Shown here in pieces: positions 47,474 through 61,130 of a stretch of DNA of 64,000 nucleotides (the first letter of the stretch is position 1; each line of letters starts with the position of its first letter). The notes under the pieces are model-generated. The model saw only the letters and a list, made by a program, of their open reading frames with translations. It was not told the DNA's origin and did not search any database. The translations under genes were made by a program, and so were the position numbers. Source of the stretch: Hermatobates lingyangjiaoensis (taxonomy: Eukaryota > Arthropoda > Insecta > Hemiptera > Hermatobatidae); the NCBI GenBank assembly GCA_026182355.1, contig JAPFBL010000117.1:1975501-2039500 (forward strand), read 5' to 3'.

Positions 47474-50400
47474 TTTTGTTCTATTTCCTTTTTTATTTAT
47501 TTGCTTGTATTTTGGTTTGTGAGTATTACGAGTAATAAGCAGCAGTATTTAGTTATTCTTAAAAGACTAGTACTACAGTAATTAATAGTTTTTTAAGGCA
47601 TGAAAATCTGAATGTAATAAAACGGGAAACAAAATACTAAGGTTAGAACATTTTACGATTTAAGACACATGGAACAAGGCAAATATAACAGAATGCAGCC
47701 ATGAATTTAAGATGGGAGCTATTTAATTCCCCCAGGCTTCATTACAGAGGTAATTTCATGTTCGACTGAAGATGTTAGATGCTGATATTAGTTAGACGGT
47801 TTATGTAGTTCATTCTAGCCTTACAATTTCATTTTACCTGAGTTTTTATTTTATCAACACTCCCCTAAATATAATAAATGAATTAATTTCATTTATAATT
47901 AAAAGTAAGCACATGTTATAAAATTTAATTTACTAAACTAATTGATGGCAAGACCAAAGAAATTTTGTTAGATGGCGAATAAAATATCTGTTAAATTTAC
48001 TTTAAAACTATTATTAAAACATTTTTAGAGTTTGTTTGGTAACTTTATTACTACATTTAATTATTTTATCATTTTTCATCTTCTTCTGAACAATGAAAAT
48101 AATTAAAGTATCTCTTTGTTTAATTACTAGAATTATGTATGAGGTGTAGTATCAAATCACTTTTCTTACACTAATATGGACTTAATATCTCATAAAGATT
48201 ATTTAAAAAGAATTATCATAAATGATTATTTGCCTTAGTGAATTCTCTACTGCCAAATTAGAATAGAAAAAAATGTAATCTCTCAGAGCCATACTTAAGA
48301 TATTAAATGCATAATTAATAACAGGACATTGGTTGGTAGATAGACTATCATCACGATTAACATAGTCTAATTTATGTCAAGAAAAGCCCAAAAGCACTCT
48401 GTTTGGTGATTGTAATATCTGATGTTTTATTAATACATTATAATTCATCCTGCTCTCTGACTAGTACCAGGCCTCTTTTCTCAACATTAAGTACAGATAT
48501 AACGTATACTTGTTAAATATAAATACGACGGTAGAGTAGTAATAATATATCAAAAAATAGACAGTGCTATACATCACACTGTTACTATTATAGCAAATTA
48601 AGTCCAAAAAATAATACATGCGGTGAATTTTTTTTTAACTTGAGTTGCCAAGTTTGATAGAGGAAGTAGCTATTTTCTTCTTTGGATCACTACTGAACTA
48701 ATTAAATTTGCTCCAGGCTGCTTAAACAGTGGTCACTAGAATACGAGTAGTATATGGTGCCAGGTTTGTGGAGATATCCTAACTCGTTACACTGATTTCG
48801 TCACCTGTCTATATTTCGTATGCTTAATAGAAGCAGACCTGAATTTTTACAGTAAAGCAAAACCATCAAATGACCATTTTTTTTTATAAACAAGAAACTG
48901 ATAGCAGCATTAAATTAAAAAAAAATAGAATTTTTAAGAAAACGTCAGTTTTTAATAAAATGTAAATATAAGTAGGCATGATTGATTTTTTAAAATTTAA
49001 ACACGACACAGATCAGACCATTTGAGTGATCGTAATAAAGTTATATCCAAAAATAGAGCGATAAGAGGGGATGAGCTGAACAGCTTTTTGTTTAAATTAC
49101 ATGAAAGGAAAGAGGATTTACGGGCCATTTTATGAATTAAGAAAATGTTTTTAGCTGCTAACGGCACAAAATTGAAATTTTGTGGGAAAAAACAGTTTAA
49201 AATTAATAAGATAGAAAAGAAAAATTAGGAAATTCCGATTACATAGCCATGAAATTATATAAGCTGAAAATTCTACTAGGAATAATAGATATTCTGCTAT
49301 TCTTGTTAGATTTATCTAAATTCACTTCGAAATTGTTTAACAAACCCGAGTCGAACCGAAATATTTAAACAATTATAACAGATTTGGAAATCTTTCAAAT
49401 TGTTTCTATGAGGTATAAAAAGAATAAAATTTTTAGAACAATAAAAGTAAACTCTTATCAACTATATGTTTTATGATGTTTTCCAGTGTGTTTTTCATGG
49501 CTTTCATGGTGTTATTATAAATCTACATACTAGAAACATTAGCAAATATAAGTATAGAGTTATAGTAAGTATGCTTACGAAATATTGGTTTTTTTTTTTT
49601 TGGATATATTGAAGCATAGAAATACTATTTATTTGTACTTTAATATAAAACGACAACTGATGGTAACCGAATTTTCAGGAGGTTTTGTGAACATAAGATA
49701 TTATATTAGGTATTGTTTCTCTATATATACCCCATGAAGTTATAATATTGTAATAGCAATAATATTATTATTAATATTACTACTATTGCTATTAGTAATA
49801 GTAATATTACACTAAAAATGACAATTATTAAGTTATATTTGTAATAATTGATAAGTTTTTGGCTAAAAAACTTCTTATATATTATATTATATTGTTCTCA
49901 TTATATATATATAATGTTCTCTTATTTTCTATGAAGCCAACAACCATCATAAAAGCACAGCATACTTATCGGCTCAGTTTCAAAAATTTTGGTTAAGTAA
50001 ATAGAAAAAAATGAAAACGTCTAAATAAATCACTCTGAATTGTTTCTTGGATATAGAAAAATTTTCCCAACACGTTTTCAAATCAATTGAATTATCTCTG
50101 GAATCTAACGCTGAAATGATTAGAACAGGATATGCCTCAACTGAAATTGTAAACACTAAAAGCATTGCTTAGGAAGGATCCAATATCGTCCTGCGAGGAA
50201 ACCACGCTGTTGTTGTTGCACAGCACACCCCAGTCTCCAACTTATTCAAGATGCAGTTCATAAATGTATGAAGAAGAAAGCATATGACAGATGGCTAGAG
50301 TAACCAGGTCTCCTTTAGTCAAAAAGCGCATTCCAATTAAACTTCAATTCTTAAAGAAAATAATCAATTCTGAAAGTAGGATTTAAAACTATATTGAATT
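47470..50400. other. No gene recognised
   Basis: Contains a third, short copy of the repeat Q tail (about 48990-49150) and an AT palindromic stretch near 49745-49810. Confidence 0.45.
48990..49150 (+). repeat. Unclassified dispersed repeat Q, tail fragment
   Basis: GATCGTAATAAAGTTATATCCAAAAATAG..GATGAGCTGA matches the tails near 30.55 and 36.54 kb. Confidence 0.45.
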
Positions 50401-50404
50401 GGGA

Positions 50405-50477
50405 TTTGACTCTGACAAAGCTCACTTGTTACGGTTGAAAGATCTTAGCCTTTTTTCTCATTTCTCATTGTGGTTTA
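50405..50477 (+). repeat. Decayed single hammerhead/leader, family A
   Basis: TTGACTCTGACAAAGCTCACTTGTTACGGTTGAAAGATCTTAGCC and the leader CTCATTGTGGTTT. The core has CTGACAA (G8 to A), so it is inactive. Not part of a palindrome. Confidence 0.7.
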
Positions 50478-50489
50478 AAATTTTGATTG

Positions 50490-52840
50490 TGACATCTTTT
50501 TATAAAAGTATGCGTTAGAATTTCTAACTGGATATTGTTCTATTAACAACTGTTTATACAAGTAAGAGTTAACACCATAAGAGTAATGCAACAACATAAG
50601 AGATGGTTACAACAACCTTCCTACGCTTTTCTTGCGAATTTGATGAAATCACCTCGATGCAGTTAAAGTTTTTGTCTAGAGCTTAAGTAGAAATCAAATA
50701 AGTGAGCCCTACACACAAATTTATACAGCCCCATTAAAAAAAAGAAATGATTAAATCATACATCTATTAGCTTCATAATATTCTAAAAGACAGTTTGATA
50801 TTGTTTGTACATTATAGTCATTAATGTTGTTTATTTAATAACAATTCTTAAAAAATACTCTACCAGTTCATTTAATAAATGAACAATAAATAAAATAATT
50901 TAATTGTTTTACAATAAATAAAATGTTTGAAATACAATTAAACATGCTCCGACTGTTTCCTTATTACCAAATACAGATGACCAAATAAATACACAATAAA
51001 TCATGTCGAATACCTTAATACTTTTATATTGAAACAATAAGTTGAAGAAAACCTGAATTTTTTTGTGAGTAAATGGAGCTCCCAAACTTTTGTAATTAAA
51101 GCAAAAATTATTGCTTGAATATATGCTTACATATAGAAGAAAATGGGATGCAATATTTTTTGTAGATTTTGAGCGCTTATGTGTTGTTGGGGAGAAAAAT
51201 TGTATTGAATAACGATCGTAGAGAATAAAGTTTGTAAATGAAAATGAGTTTTCAGATTTCCTCTGAAGTCTTTTATTTAATTTCTGTACTAAGTAATATA
51301 TGTTTTTATTACTATACTTATAACAATTGATTATATCATAAATATGTAATTACGTTTAATAACTAAATGAAATGAGTTTATGCTACATCAATAATTTAAA
51401 TTGTAAGTAACAATTTCAAATTATCAAAAAATAATTAATAAAATTATGAATAAAAACGGTAATATTAAGTCATGCAATGGTTTTGTCAGTTTATATATTT
51501 TAGACACTAGCATTATTTGAAAGTTTTGTGTAAACGTGTCTCAAATACGTAAACAGGCATGAGTGAATCAGTTTTCGGTAACAGGTCGAAGCAGGTTTTG
51601 CTATGCTGGGTCACCATATGACCTCATGAATTTTTGACAGTTGCTTTGTTTCCAATGTTATTGATCTAATAATTTCTCTTTTCTTTACGTTATTGTCAAA
51701 GGCATGTTGGTTTTTAAATGATACATAGAAGTTAATTTCTAAAATGTTCACTTTGCAAAAACTTTTTTATTTGAATTTGTTATTGCTTTATTATGTAGAA
51801 TTATATAATAGATATTTTAAAAAAGTAATTGCTGAAAACTTACCATCACTTTTCTACTTTTAATTGAATAGGTTCATAAGAAATAATAACAATGTAGAGA
51901 AATGTGTTGAATATAAAACTGGACAAGCTTCATGTTATATGGATATTAATAAATTAAAAATGAAAATAAGTCAAGGTAAATTTGATTATCTGCAATAAAG
52001 TCGTTGTGAATTTTAAAGTGATATATACTCAAACTAATTCCCTGATCATTGAATAAAACGGCCAAATAATTCATATTGGAGCAAGTAGCATCCAATAGCT
52101 GTAATTTTAAGTCCCTCTATCTCTTTTCCTCCTATTTTGTTACATATTATTTCTATTCTGTTAAACAATAATATGACTTTCTTTAAAAATAATATAATAT
52201 GCAACAAATATTTCACAATTAAAACAATAACTGGAATAATTACTTTAGCATAGTATAACAAGATATCATTAAATCTATGTTATTGACTTATTCTATAAAA
52301 ATAAGATAGAAATGTTCACATAAAAAAGGTAAGAAATAAGTTGATTGACTCTACCTACGTTAATTTGCCAGACTAAAAACATCTCTTCTTTTTGATATTT
52401 TCTTCTGATTTTTTTTTCGAATTCTTGTTGCTATATCGACAGTATACAATGTATTAACAATCGTCTACATGTTAAATGATCCCATGTTTCTGCTGTCTTC
52501 AGCCATTATCATGATATTAATGAGTTTTGAAAAAGATAGTTCCTTTATATAAGAAAAGTAAAATGTGTTGAGGGAGTTGGAGGGATTAAAGTTGTTTTTC
52601 TGATCGGTGAGGGTTGAGTGACTTATATTGCCCTTGCCACTTCTTGGAGAGGTCCCACCTGGCTTGGAATAGTTCTAAACATTTAAATACTTTTTCACTA
52701 TTCTCAAATTATATATTAATATATAGCTTCTTTTTCAGTATAAATATGGCTTCTGTTAATTTAAATTCATGTTGGTCACTTTTTTTTTTAATACTTTAGT
52801 TCCTTCTACAAGCGCTGCCCTTGTTAGCTTAGTATGATGA
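50490..52840. other. No gene recognised
   Basis: AT-rich, no motif. Confidence 0.5.
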
Positions 52841-52930
52841 TATATATATATATATATATATGGTGTTTTCAATGAGATGTCTGGGGAAAGAAATATGATT
52901 CAGAGTCAAAAACTCAGTTGGGTTTTTCAA
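52841..52930. repeat. (TA)n followed by a family A remnant
   Basis: About 21 bp TA, then 20 bp (CAGAGTCAAAAACTCAGTTGG) equal to the inner end of the left arm of the 47.2-kb palindrome. Confidence 0.5.
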
Positions 52931-52933
52931 TTT

Positions 52934-53565
52934 GTATATATGTTATTTGACAAAGGGGAAGGAAAATGATCTTATTAAATACTTAGAAGCCATAAAATTA
53001 CCAGTATAATAATTCTATAAAAAACCAACAATGTAAAAGATAATTCAAAATTGAAATCTTTCGTTTAGAGATTAATAAATGTAATTATCGTACATCTTTA
53101 ATTATAAATCATCTAAAACAACATTTTTCTTAGCTGTTTATGATGTTTTCAGAGAAAAAAAGGGTATTTTCCTGTTTTAAATTTGAAAATTTTACTTTAA
53201 TATTCAATGTAGAAGGATGTCAAGTAAACGCTGTAAGAAATCCACTGTATTTTTGAACAATAGCCATGTTCTCTTGTAGGAGAATATTTCGTATCAAGAA
53301 ATGTTCACTTTGGTTTTTCAAAAATGTTATTACTGCTGTAGTTATACTAATGAAATTATTTGCATCAGCTGTGTGATGTACAAAATATGCTTATATATTG
53401 ATATGTCCTTCAATCACTATCTGTACTACCTCAGGAATGAAAGACTAATAATCATATCCCATTTAGATGTTTACGCTATGCTTAAATGAGACGTTATGTG
53501 TTATATACTTAAGAAATTTGATATTAGGTTACTTATAGTAAAGTTGAGTGTAGGCCACTCCAGAT
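52934..53565 (+). repeat. Unclassified dispersed repeat R, copy 3 (full length)
   Basis: 632 bp, nearly identical to 58658-59293 in the same orientation, running from GTATATATGTTATTTGACAA to GTTGAGTGTAGGCCACTCC. No terminal inverted repeats and no tRNA-like head seen. The minus strand has a short frame in some copies (64 codons at 58948-59142) without known motif. Confidence 0.85.
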
Positions 53566-53899
53566 TTTAAGGAAAATGTAATCATTGCTTTATCCCAACC
53601 TGATAGATTCCTACAAATGGAACTTAGCAGATGTATTGTTAAAGTATTATTATTCCAAAGTTTGTATTAGGTGATGAAGTACTCATTCTAACACTTCCTT
53701 ATTCTATAAAACACCATTTTTGTGTCAATTTCATTATGATCCATCAAAGTTGTGACCAATATCATATTCACATGCTTTGAGATTAAAACAGAAATCAATT
53801 TTTTTTTTTACTTTTCTTATTTTCGTTACATGGCAACTTTCAAAAATGCCTACTTTCTAGAATTATTAATTAAGGATAAGAAAGAAAGTACATTAATTG

Positions 53900-54540
53900 G
53901 CTATAAATTGGTCTTCCTATAAGGCCCCCCGCAGCACATGTAAACTATTTGGCTAAAAGGGCTTGTCAAATCCTAGATCTCCCAAATTCCTACATGACAT
54001 GTCAAACAGTAATGCATGAATTATCAATGCAAAAATGGGAACTGGAATGGTCACCTCGACCAAAGGTGTCTTTACTAAAACATTCCTCTAACTATGCATT
54101 CACGGAAAAAGTGCAATACAGAAACAAACCATATAATAACAAAAGCACTCTGTAGCCATGGTCGAACCAAAGGCTACCTCAATAGATTTCGGATTATTGA
54201 TAACGACTGGTGTCCTAGTGACAATTTAATACCTCAGACGTGGAATCACATATTATTTAACTCGCCGAACCTCCATCAAGAGCAACACGGATTCATGAAC
54301 TTCACAATATCTACGGGAAATTTCTGGCATCTAGACAAAAGTAAAATTGTGAAGAACAGTCAAATGTTTGATTATCTTAAAAAATTAATGAATCAAATAG
54401 ATTTGAGAAACTTTTATTATGGTGGAACAATTAAAGAAATAAGATTTATAAATTATTATAATCCAAACTTTTGTAATAACTTTTCATGTATAAAGTTAAA
54501 AATATTTAGTATTAAAATTATGTATTCCAACTATAACTAA
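53900..54540 (+). pseudogene. LINE 3' end: RNase H remnant and C-terminal zinc-finger region
   Basis: Starts with PAAHVNYLAKRACQ, a shortened version of the RNase H end (usual PAH..GNE.AD.LAKRA). Later HGRTKGYLNRFRIIDNDWCP..PQTWNHILFNSPNL matches the 'GHG.F..YL.RF...P.CPCG..T.EH.L..CP' block that closes I/Jockey/R1-type LINE proteins. The last frame is open for 148 codons (54094-54540), but two cysteines of the usual finger are changed. 5'-truncated, with one frameshift near 54130. Confidence 0.65.
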
Positions 54541-54596
54541 AAATACGATATGCTATAGCAAGTAGCGAAGAAATGTAGTGATTTTAAATCTAATTA

Positions 54597-54896
54597 AGGG
54601 GCCAGATTAGCCAAGTGGTTAACGTACTCGCTTCTGAACTGGTAGCCCAGGGTTCGATGTCCACCTGGCCCTCGATTTACCCACACAGGAGGTGAATAAA
54701 TCTAAGTAAATTGTCCTTCTGAGGGGACGTTAAACCTTCCCGAGACAGTGCGATATCAGGTACTCGTTTAAGATCCCTACTCTAAATACACTTGAGTTAG
54801 GCAAAATTTAGGAGTCTCATTGTAGAATCACAGATCAAACAAAAAGACCGTAAAGGGCAGACCTATTTAACCCGCTAGGGGATCGGGTTAAAAATA
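54597..54896 (+). mobile_element. tRNA-derived SINE with 12-bp target duplications
   Basis: Flanked by TAAATCTAATTA at 54585-54596 and 54897-54908. The head folds like a tRNA: seven-base acceptor stem GGGCCAG/CTGGCCC (54599-54605 and 54665-54671), A box TAGCCAAGTGG (54608-54618), B box GGTTCGATGTC (54651-54661). These are the internal RNA polymerase III promoter. A 200-bp unrelated body follows, with an A/T tail and no poly-A. It probably relies on a LINE for movement. The anticodon loop is too altered to name the parent tRNA. Confidence 0.85.
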
Positions 54897-54909
54897 TAAA
54901 TCTAATTAG

Positions 54910-57545
54910 TTATATCGCAGCATATAATATCTATATAAAGCATGCTGAATAAATGTTTCATTAAAAAAAAATCTAAACTATAAGTGTAATTTTTGAGCGT
55001 AATATCAAATTAACCCATCACACATGTGACCTGAAGGGTGTTCACAAATCTTTATTTTCACAACTGCTATTAAGTGATATTAACTGCACATGTGATATTA
55101 ACGATACTTAACTGATTATAAAACACTTTTAAAACTTATATAAGTACTTACTTATAATAACAACATACAATATATTATCTTTCTGATTTGTGGACTTCTG
55201 CCTATAAACAGGAATTGCCAAAAAATTAATTTTTACTGTTTGTTCTTTTCAAGAAAAAATCACGCATCCTTAATTTGTTGTTTAGAACCTACACTACGAA
55301 ATTTTTAAATAAGAGTATTACCTACTTTTCACAATTAAAGTGACACCTACTCGTATATGTCAGAATTTCTGGAAAATGTTATCCATGAGATTCCACTTTG
55401 TTTATTAAACGTATGTTTTTGATGAATCCTAGTTCAACATGTGTTTTTTTCATTTTCTTTTATGTGAGTTTTCAGAAATATTCGTTGATTTTTTTTATAT
55501 TCCAGTTTTAAAAAAGATATATGATTTAATAATTTATAGATTTGAATTTGATTTGGATTTACTAATAGTGAATTGTGAAAATGAAATTATATGAAAAATC
55601 AATACTTAAAATGAAGTTTTATTTTATTCTAACAGAAAGTAAGAAAAATCTAACAACCAACATAAAATGCTGTTGGTTACTCTCTGAAATTAAGTTGGTT
55701 TGTTTTATAAATTGAACATGGCGTCGTCAAGTGTTACTACTTGCATTCATGTAACTAATAACATCTTTATTAAAAAGAAAAAAAAAACTTTTTTTAAACA
55801 CTAACACAACATAAGTACTATTATTATTCGAATGTTGTAGATAAATATATCAAATAGATGGCAAAACTAGAAAAATTACCTGGAGTTTTCGAAAAAAGAC
55901 GCGTATGCTGCTAGTCGTAAGAAACCCGAACAACAACTGATTCAAAATCATGTATCTGCTAATATAATTGGTTAATTCCTGATGATGAGATGTATACTCA
56001 ACTATCATTGGCTATAGTAGTCTGATTCACGCATGCGCTTTAACCAGAACGCTATATCAACAAACTTCAAATATTATGATAATAGGAAATATTCTTTTAT
56101 TAATTCTATAGAAATAGATAATCAAATTAACACAAATAAAGTCATATTTTTCTTAAATTTATCACAGAATCTGGAGTAGATTATATCCAGATTTAGAAAC
56201 TGATAGTATTATTATTACTAGTTAATTATTTCTACCTTATAATTATTATTTCAATACAATTATTATTATAAAAATATGAATTTTGTAATAAAGTTAATCA
56301 ATGAAAAATAATGACTACATCAAATTTGATAAAATTACATTTTACATAAACCATAACAATGGTTTAACCACATTAAAAAAAATGAATATTTTAGTAGGTT
56401 TGGTCTCCAACCAAATGTAAAACATTTATACATCAGAACAATCCCAACTTTTTCACGTTTGTTTGTTATCATTAGAGTTAACAAATCATTAAAACATAAT
56501 TATTATTCTTAAAAACAATTCTACAGTTTTAATGTGTTAACAATAATAAGAAATAAAATCGTAGCTTTAATGTGTGATTAGTTACACATTTCTGATAAAA
56601 CTACTATTTATGTCATTACTTCTTCTAATTAATTAGTTATTTAAACTGCACAATAGATTTTAATGACTGTTAATTGTGCTTTTTACTAATTTCTTAGCTT
56701 TGATAAAGCTAAATAAGTCATACTAAACGTGATACTAATATGAAGATGTATGTTTTTATGACCAAACTCAAGAATACTTAGCTTTTCTTTATTATTATTG
56801 GTTGAGAGTCAACTATAATTATAATTTAAACCATAAACATGTTTCATCATCTAACTTGTACATTGTGAATTATATATGGTGTTATGGTTCATTGAAATAG
56901 AGGAAAGTGAAACTAAAACTAAGCCCTCAGTTTTAGTTTTACATAAATTTAATTAATACAAAATGAAAAATAAATTCAGAAACACTATGTTGTAAACATG
57001 TTTTAATTTAGAAATAAATAATTGAAATTAAAAACATCAAACAGTTTTAGAAAGTCTAATTTCAATTATAAATTAATATAACCTACATAACTTATAACAA
57101 TTAGGTATTATTCATTGCAGTATAATTCAATCTTTGAACTGTGCATCAAAATTGTTGTTTAATTTCAATTATCTAAATAGTTATTCTCGATAATATTTTA
57201 TTAGCATTACATAAGATTTATTAGTAAGAAAAAGTTGTTTATTTTGTACAGAAAGATATAGTTGTCTTAAAATAACCAGTAATAACATATTTGTTACTAA
57301 TATGGAATTGTAAGAACTTTGGTTTGTTTTATTCATGTAGATAGTTGTTTTACACGTTACATTCTTCACAAATATTATTATATATTCATAAAGTTGGGTT
57401 TGTAATGTGAATTTCTGTTACCCACTACCTCTAGATTATAAAGCAGTCATTTATTTTAGAGTAAAAGCATCAACGTATTAGTCGTTTTGCAATATTTTTA
57501 GCTCAATGTGAAACCTTAATAAATGTAAGGTTTATTTATTTAAAG
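54910..57545. other. No gene recognised
   Basis: AT-rich, no motif. Confidence 0.5.
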
Positions 57546-57546
57546 A

Positions 57547-57847
57547 ACTCTGCGTTTAACCTTGTCCATAAAGACAAATTGTGCTAAATAATATGATGTT
57601 TTCTTTTATATTTATGTAAAAACCTCTAAATCATAGCCATCCCTTTCCAATATAAGGAAGACAAAGTATTGTATTTATAGCCCAATTAATTAAAGAAGTC
57701 TACGTTAAAACCTTGTCCATAAAGACAAATTGTGCTAAATAATATGACATTTTCTTTTAACTATATTCATATAAAAACCTCTAAATCATAGTCACCTCTT
57801 TCCAATCTAAGGAAGACAATTAAAGTATTGTATTTATAGCCCAATTA
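57547..57847. repeat. Tandem duplication, unit about 151 bp
   Basis: CTTGTCCATAAAGACAAATT starts at 57561 and 57712, and TATAGCCCAATTA ends both units. Small indels separate the copies. Confidence 0.88.
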
Positions 57848-58657
57848 AAAATAGTAAATCTTTAAGATTAAACATTGGCAATAAACGTTTGAATTATGAA
57901 AGCTGTGCCTTCAATTGAAATAAGGTGAAATATCCACATATGCAAAGTCAATTTTTAACGACTTCATTAAAATCTTTATGTTCTCATTTCAGTTTTCGTT
58001 TTACATTTTAAGCAAAAGCTCATATCAATATTCTAGCAATGTTACCTTGATTTTCTAAAAAAAAATATGATTATCTGTGTAATAGAAGATTTAAATCCTT
58101 ACACTTATTATTCAAATAAATGTAATGACTTATTATTCTTCTTACACCTCATATAAGTCATTTAAACATTTCAAATCATTTCATTAACCCTCTAAACATC
58201 AATTTTATTTCAGTCGATTCAGTTAATAAATTTCTTCCATGTCTTCCATGGCATGATGGATTTGTCTCATAAAAATCCTTTAATACATCTATATATTGCA
58301 CTCTTGAGCAAAACTTAATATCAGTTACAATTACATTATCATTGTGCATGTAGTACCTTTCCATGTTATTTAAATGTGATGAATGACTCTTTACTCAAGA
58401 AAGAGGACTTATGTTTGTTGAGAAATATCCAGTTTTTTTTTACAATTCTAGTCTAATAGTTCATATATATTATTTTCAAAAATTAGAAGCTATCAAGTAT
58501 AAAAGATTTAAATTATATTGAATAGCTGGCTTTGACTTCGATTTGAGTATATAAACTGCCTAATTCCTAATATATTTTTTCTCAATATACATTCATAGCA
58601 ACCTTATAACAGAGTACAGGAGGCAGGAAAAGGATAACATTCACTCAGAAAAAATTC

Positions 58658-59293
58658 GTATATATGTTATTTGACAAAGGGGAAGGAAAATGATCTTATT
58701 AAATACTAAGAAGCCATAAAATTCCCAGTATAATAATTCTGTAAAAAACCAAAAATGTAAAAGATAATTCAAAATTGAAATCTTTCGTTTAGAGATTAAT
58801 AAATTTAATTATCGTACATCTTTAATTATATATCATCCTTAAACAACATTTTTTCTTAGCTGTTTATGATGTTTTTCAGAGAAAATAAGGGTATTTTCCT
58901 GTTTTAAATTTGAAAAATTTTCCTTTAATATTCAATGTAGAAGGATGTCAAGTAAACGTTGTAAGAAATCCACTGGCTATTTGAACAAAAGCCATGTTCT
59001 CTTGTAGGAGAATATTTCGTATCAAGAAATGTTCACTTTGGTTTTTCAAAAATGTTATTACTGCTGTAGTTATACTAATTAAATTATTTGCATCAGCCCT
59101 GTGATGTACAAAAATATGCTTATATATTGATATGTCCTTCAATCACTATCTGTACTATCTCAGGAATGAAAGACTAATAATCATATCCCATTTAGATGTT
59201 TACATTATGCTTAATTGAGACGTTATATATTATATACTCAAGAAATTTATATTAAGTTACTCATAGTAAAGTTGAGTGTAGGCCACTCCAGAT
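58658..59293 (+). repeat. Unclassified dispersed repeat R, copy 4 (full length)
   Basis: 636 bp; same ends as copy 3 and only scattered substitutions and 1-2 bp indels. Flanks differ, so this is dispersal, not a larger segmental duplication. Confidence 0.85.
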
Positions 59294-59294
59294 A

Positions 59295-61120
59295 TTTTTT
59301 ATTTAATATCATACTGATCTAAGAGCTAATCAATCTTTAAAGATATAAAAATATCTTTTAAAATTTTAACTTTTGCATGTCTTTACAAATTTTCGGGTCA
59401 ACCCTAGTATTACATTTTATCACAGTATTCTAAGATACTATAAAGATTCTCATGATGCAAATATTACTCTAAGAAAATATCAAACTAAGTTTTATAAATC
59501 TTCTAAATGCAAGGGGCCTCTATAATTTAATGTTGGAATATTTCCGTTGTAGTAATTATTTCATCTAAAAATATTATGTATACTGTATACCATGTACTTT
59601 TGTAAGATAAAAAAAAAACTTTTTTATAATTTCTAAGAATGCTACAAACTCTTACTTTTTTAAGTAGCCACTGCTACTTTGTTCTAAAACTCAAAACATT
59701 TAACTATTGCTTAATGTAATTATCAAACAAGTTTTACAGGTACTTCTGACATCTATGAGAACTGTATTTACATTATCTAGAAATATCCTTTACATGAAAT
59801 TAAACATTTAAAAGGAAATAAAAACGTATTTATTATATTTTCTATACTGTATTATTTTGTAAATATTCAATTTGAGAGTATTCCTGGCAGGATATATTAA
59901 ATATTTAACATGAACCCTTCAATAATGACACCGTTTTGTTCAATTTAACATAAACAAGGGTCATAACAGATAACTGTATAAATAGCCTTCAGGATATGAA
60001 TGAAGGTCGGAATAGATACCTTTGTACGGCTACTCAGACTTGATACTTCAGGTTGTAATTTCTCGTTTATTCAATTAATCATAAATAATGATAGCAGTAA
60101 TCCAGGACATAGCAGATACAAAAAAATGATAGTATGCAAAAAACGTCAAAGGTGAATACAAAGATATACTGAAATAAGTACAATACAAATATTTTTACTT
60201 TTCTGGTTTGTGTTGACTATTTGTTATTATTATAATAAGCAGACTGAATGTAAATTGGACCACTTACAGAAAAGGAAAAAAATAAACTCAACAGCAACAC
60301 TACAAAATTAGAAGTTACTTTTTCTTTTTTCCGTTTTACTCCAAGGAAGAAATCTAGAGAACAGGGAAAAGTTTTCAACCATAATTTGAATTTGTGACAA
60401 CACTCTTCCAATGAGAGGAAATAAAACCATTACGAGATAATCAATATATCTTCCTGTCTATCTACTTCTTTACAAAAAGCACATCAAATAATGCTTTGCT
60501 TCAGATTTACTTACTATTGCATTATGACAGCTGGTAATTAACGGATATTTATGTATTTTAAAATACTACTCATAGTTTTAATTTAAAGAATTGTTAGAAT
60601 TTAAAAAAAGCATGCATCTTATATAAAAATTAAAATAGTATAAAATTTTAATTGATAGTTTTTCTGCCAATAAAATTAGTAATTCTGTTTATGTTACTAA
60701 TTACTAAAATAAACAGATTTTCTTCTAAAAATATATTGTTGAATCATTTTATAACCTGAATTATAGAATAATATGTTCTTGTTGTAGATTTCTTCAATTG
60801 ATGCTTTTTCTCTGCCTTGACAGATTCTAGTGAAATAACTCTTTCATTAAGCTATATTATTACTTGTAGAATCGAAAAGAATTCTGCTTTGCTGTTACAG
60901 CAACAAGTGTCCGATCGAAATTTCTTATTTTCAACAACTTGTAATCCTTGGTATATCAGAAAACGACATCGAATCACTTCTAGCATTTACCTCTGTCAGT
61001 ATAAATCCCATAATCCACATTGACAACCTACCATAAGCCAGTCGTTACAACCTTGCCGGATGCAGTCATTATCTGTAGTTTACGACTTTAACTACCACTC
61101 AGTGCTATCCGTCCCATTAC
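59295..61120. other. No gene recognised
   Basis: AT-rich up to a short (TA)5 at about 61121-61131 that marks the 5' break of the PLE. Confidence 0.5.
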
Positions 61121-61130
61121 ATATATATAT

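Noticed and set aside
54600..54671. Functional tRNA gene
   Set aside because: The anticodon loop and T arm are altered, and the sequence continues as a SINE with target duplications.
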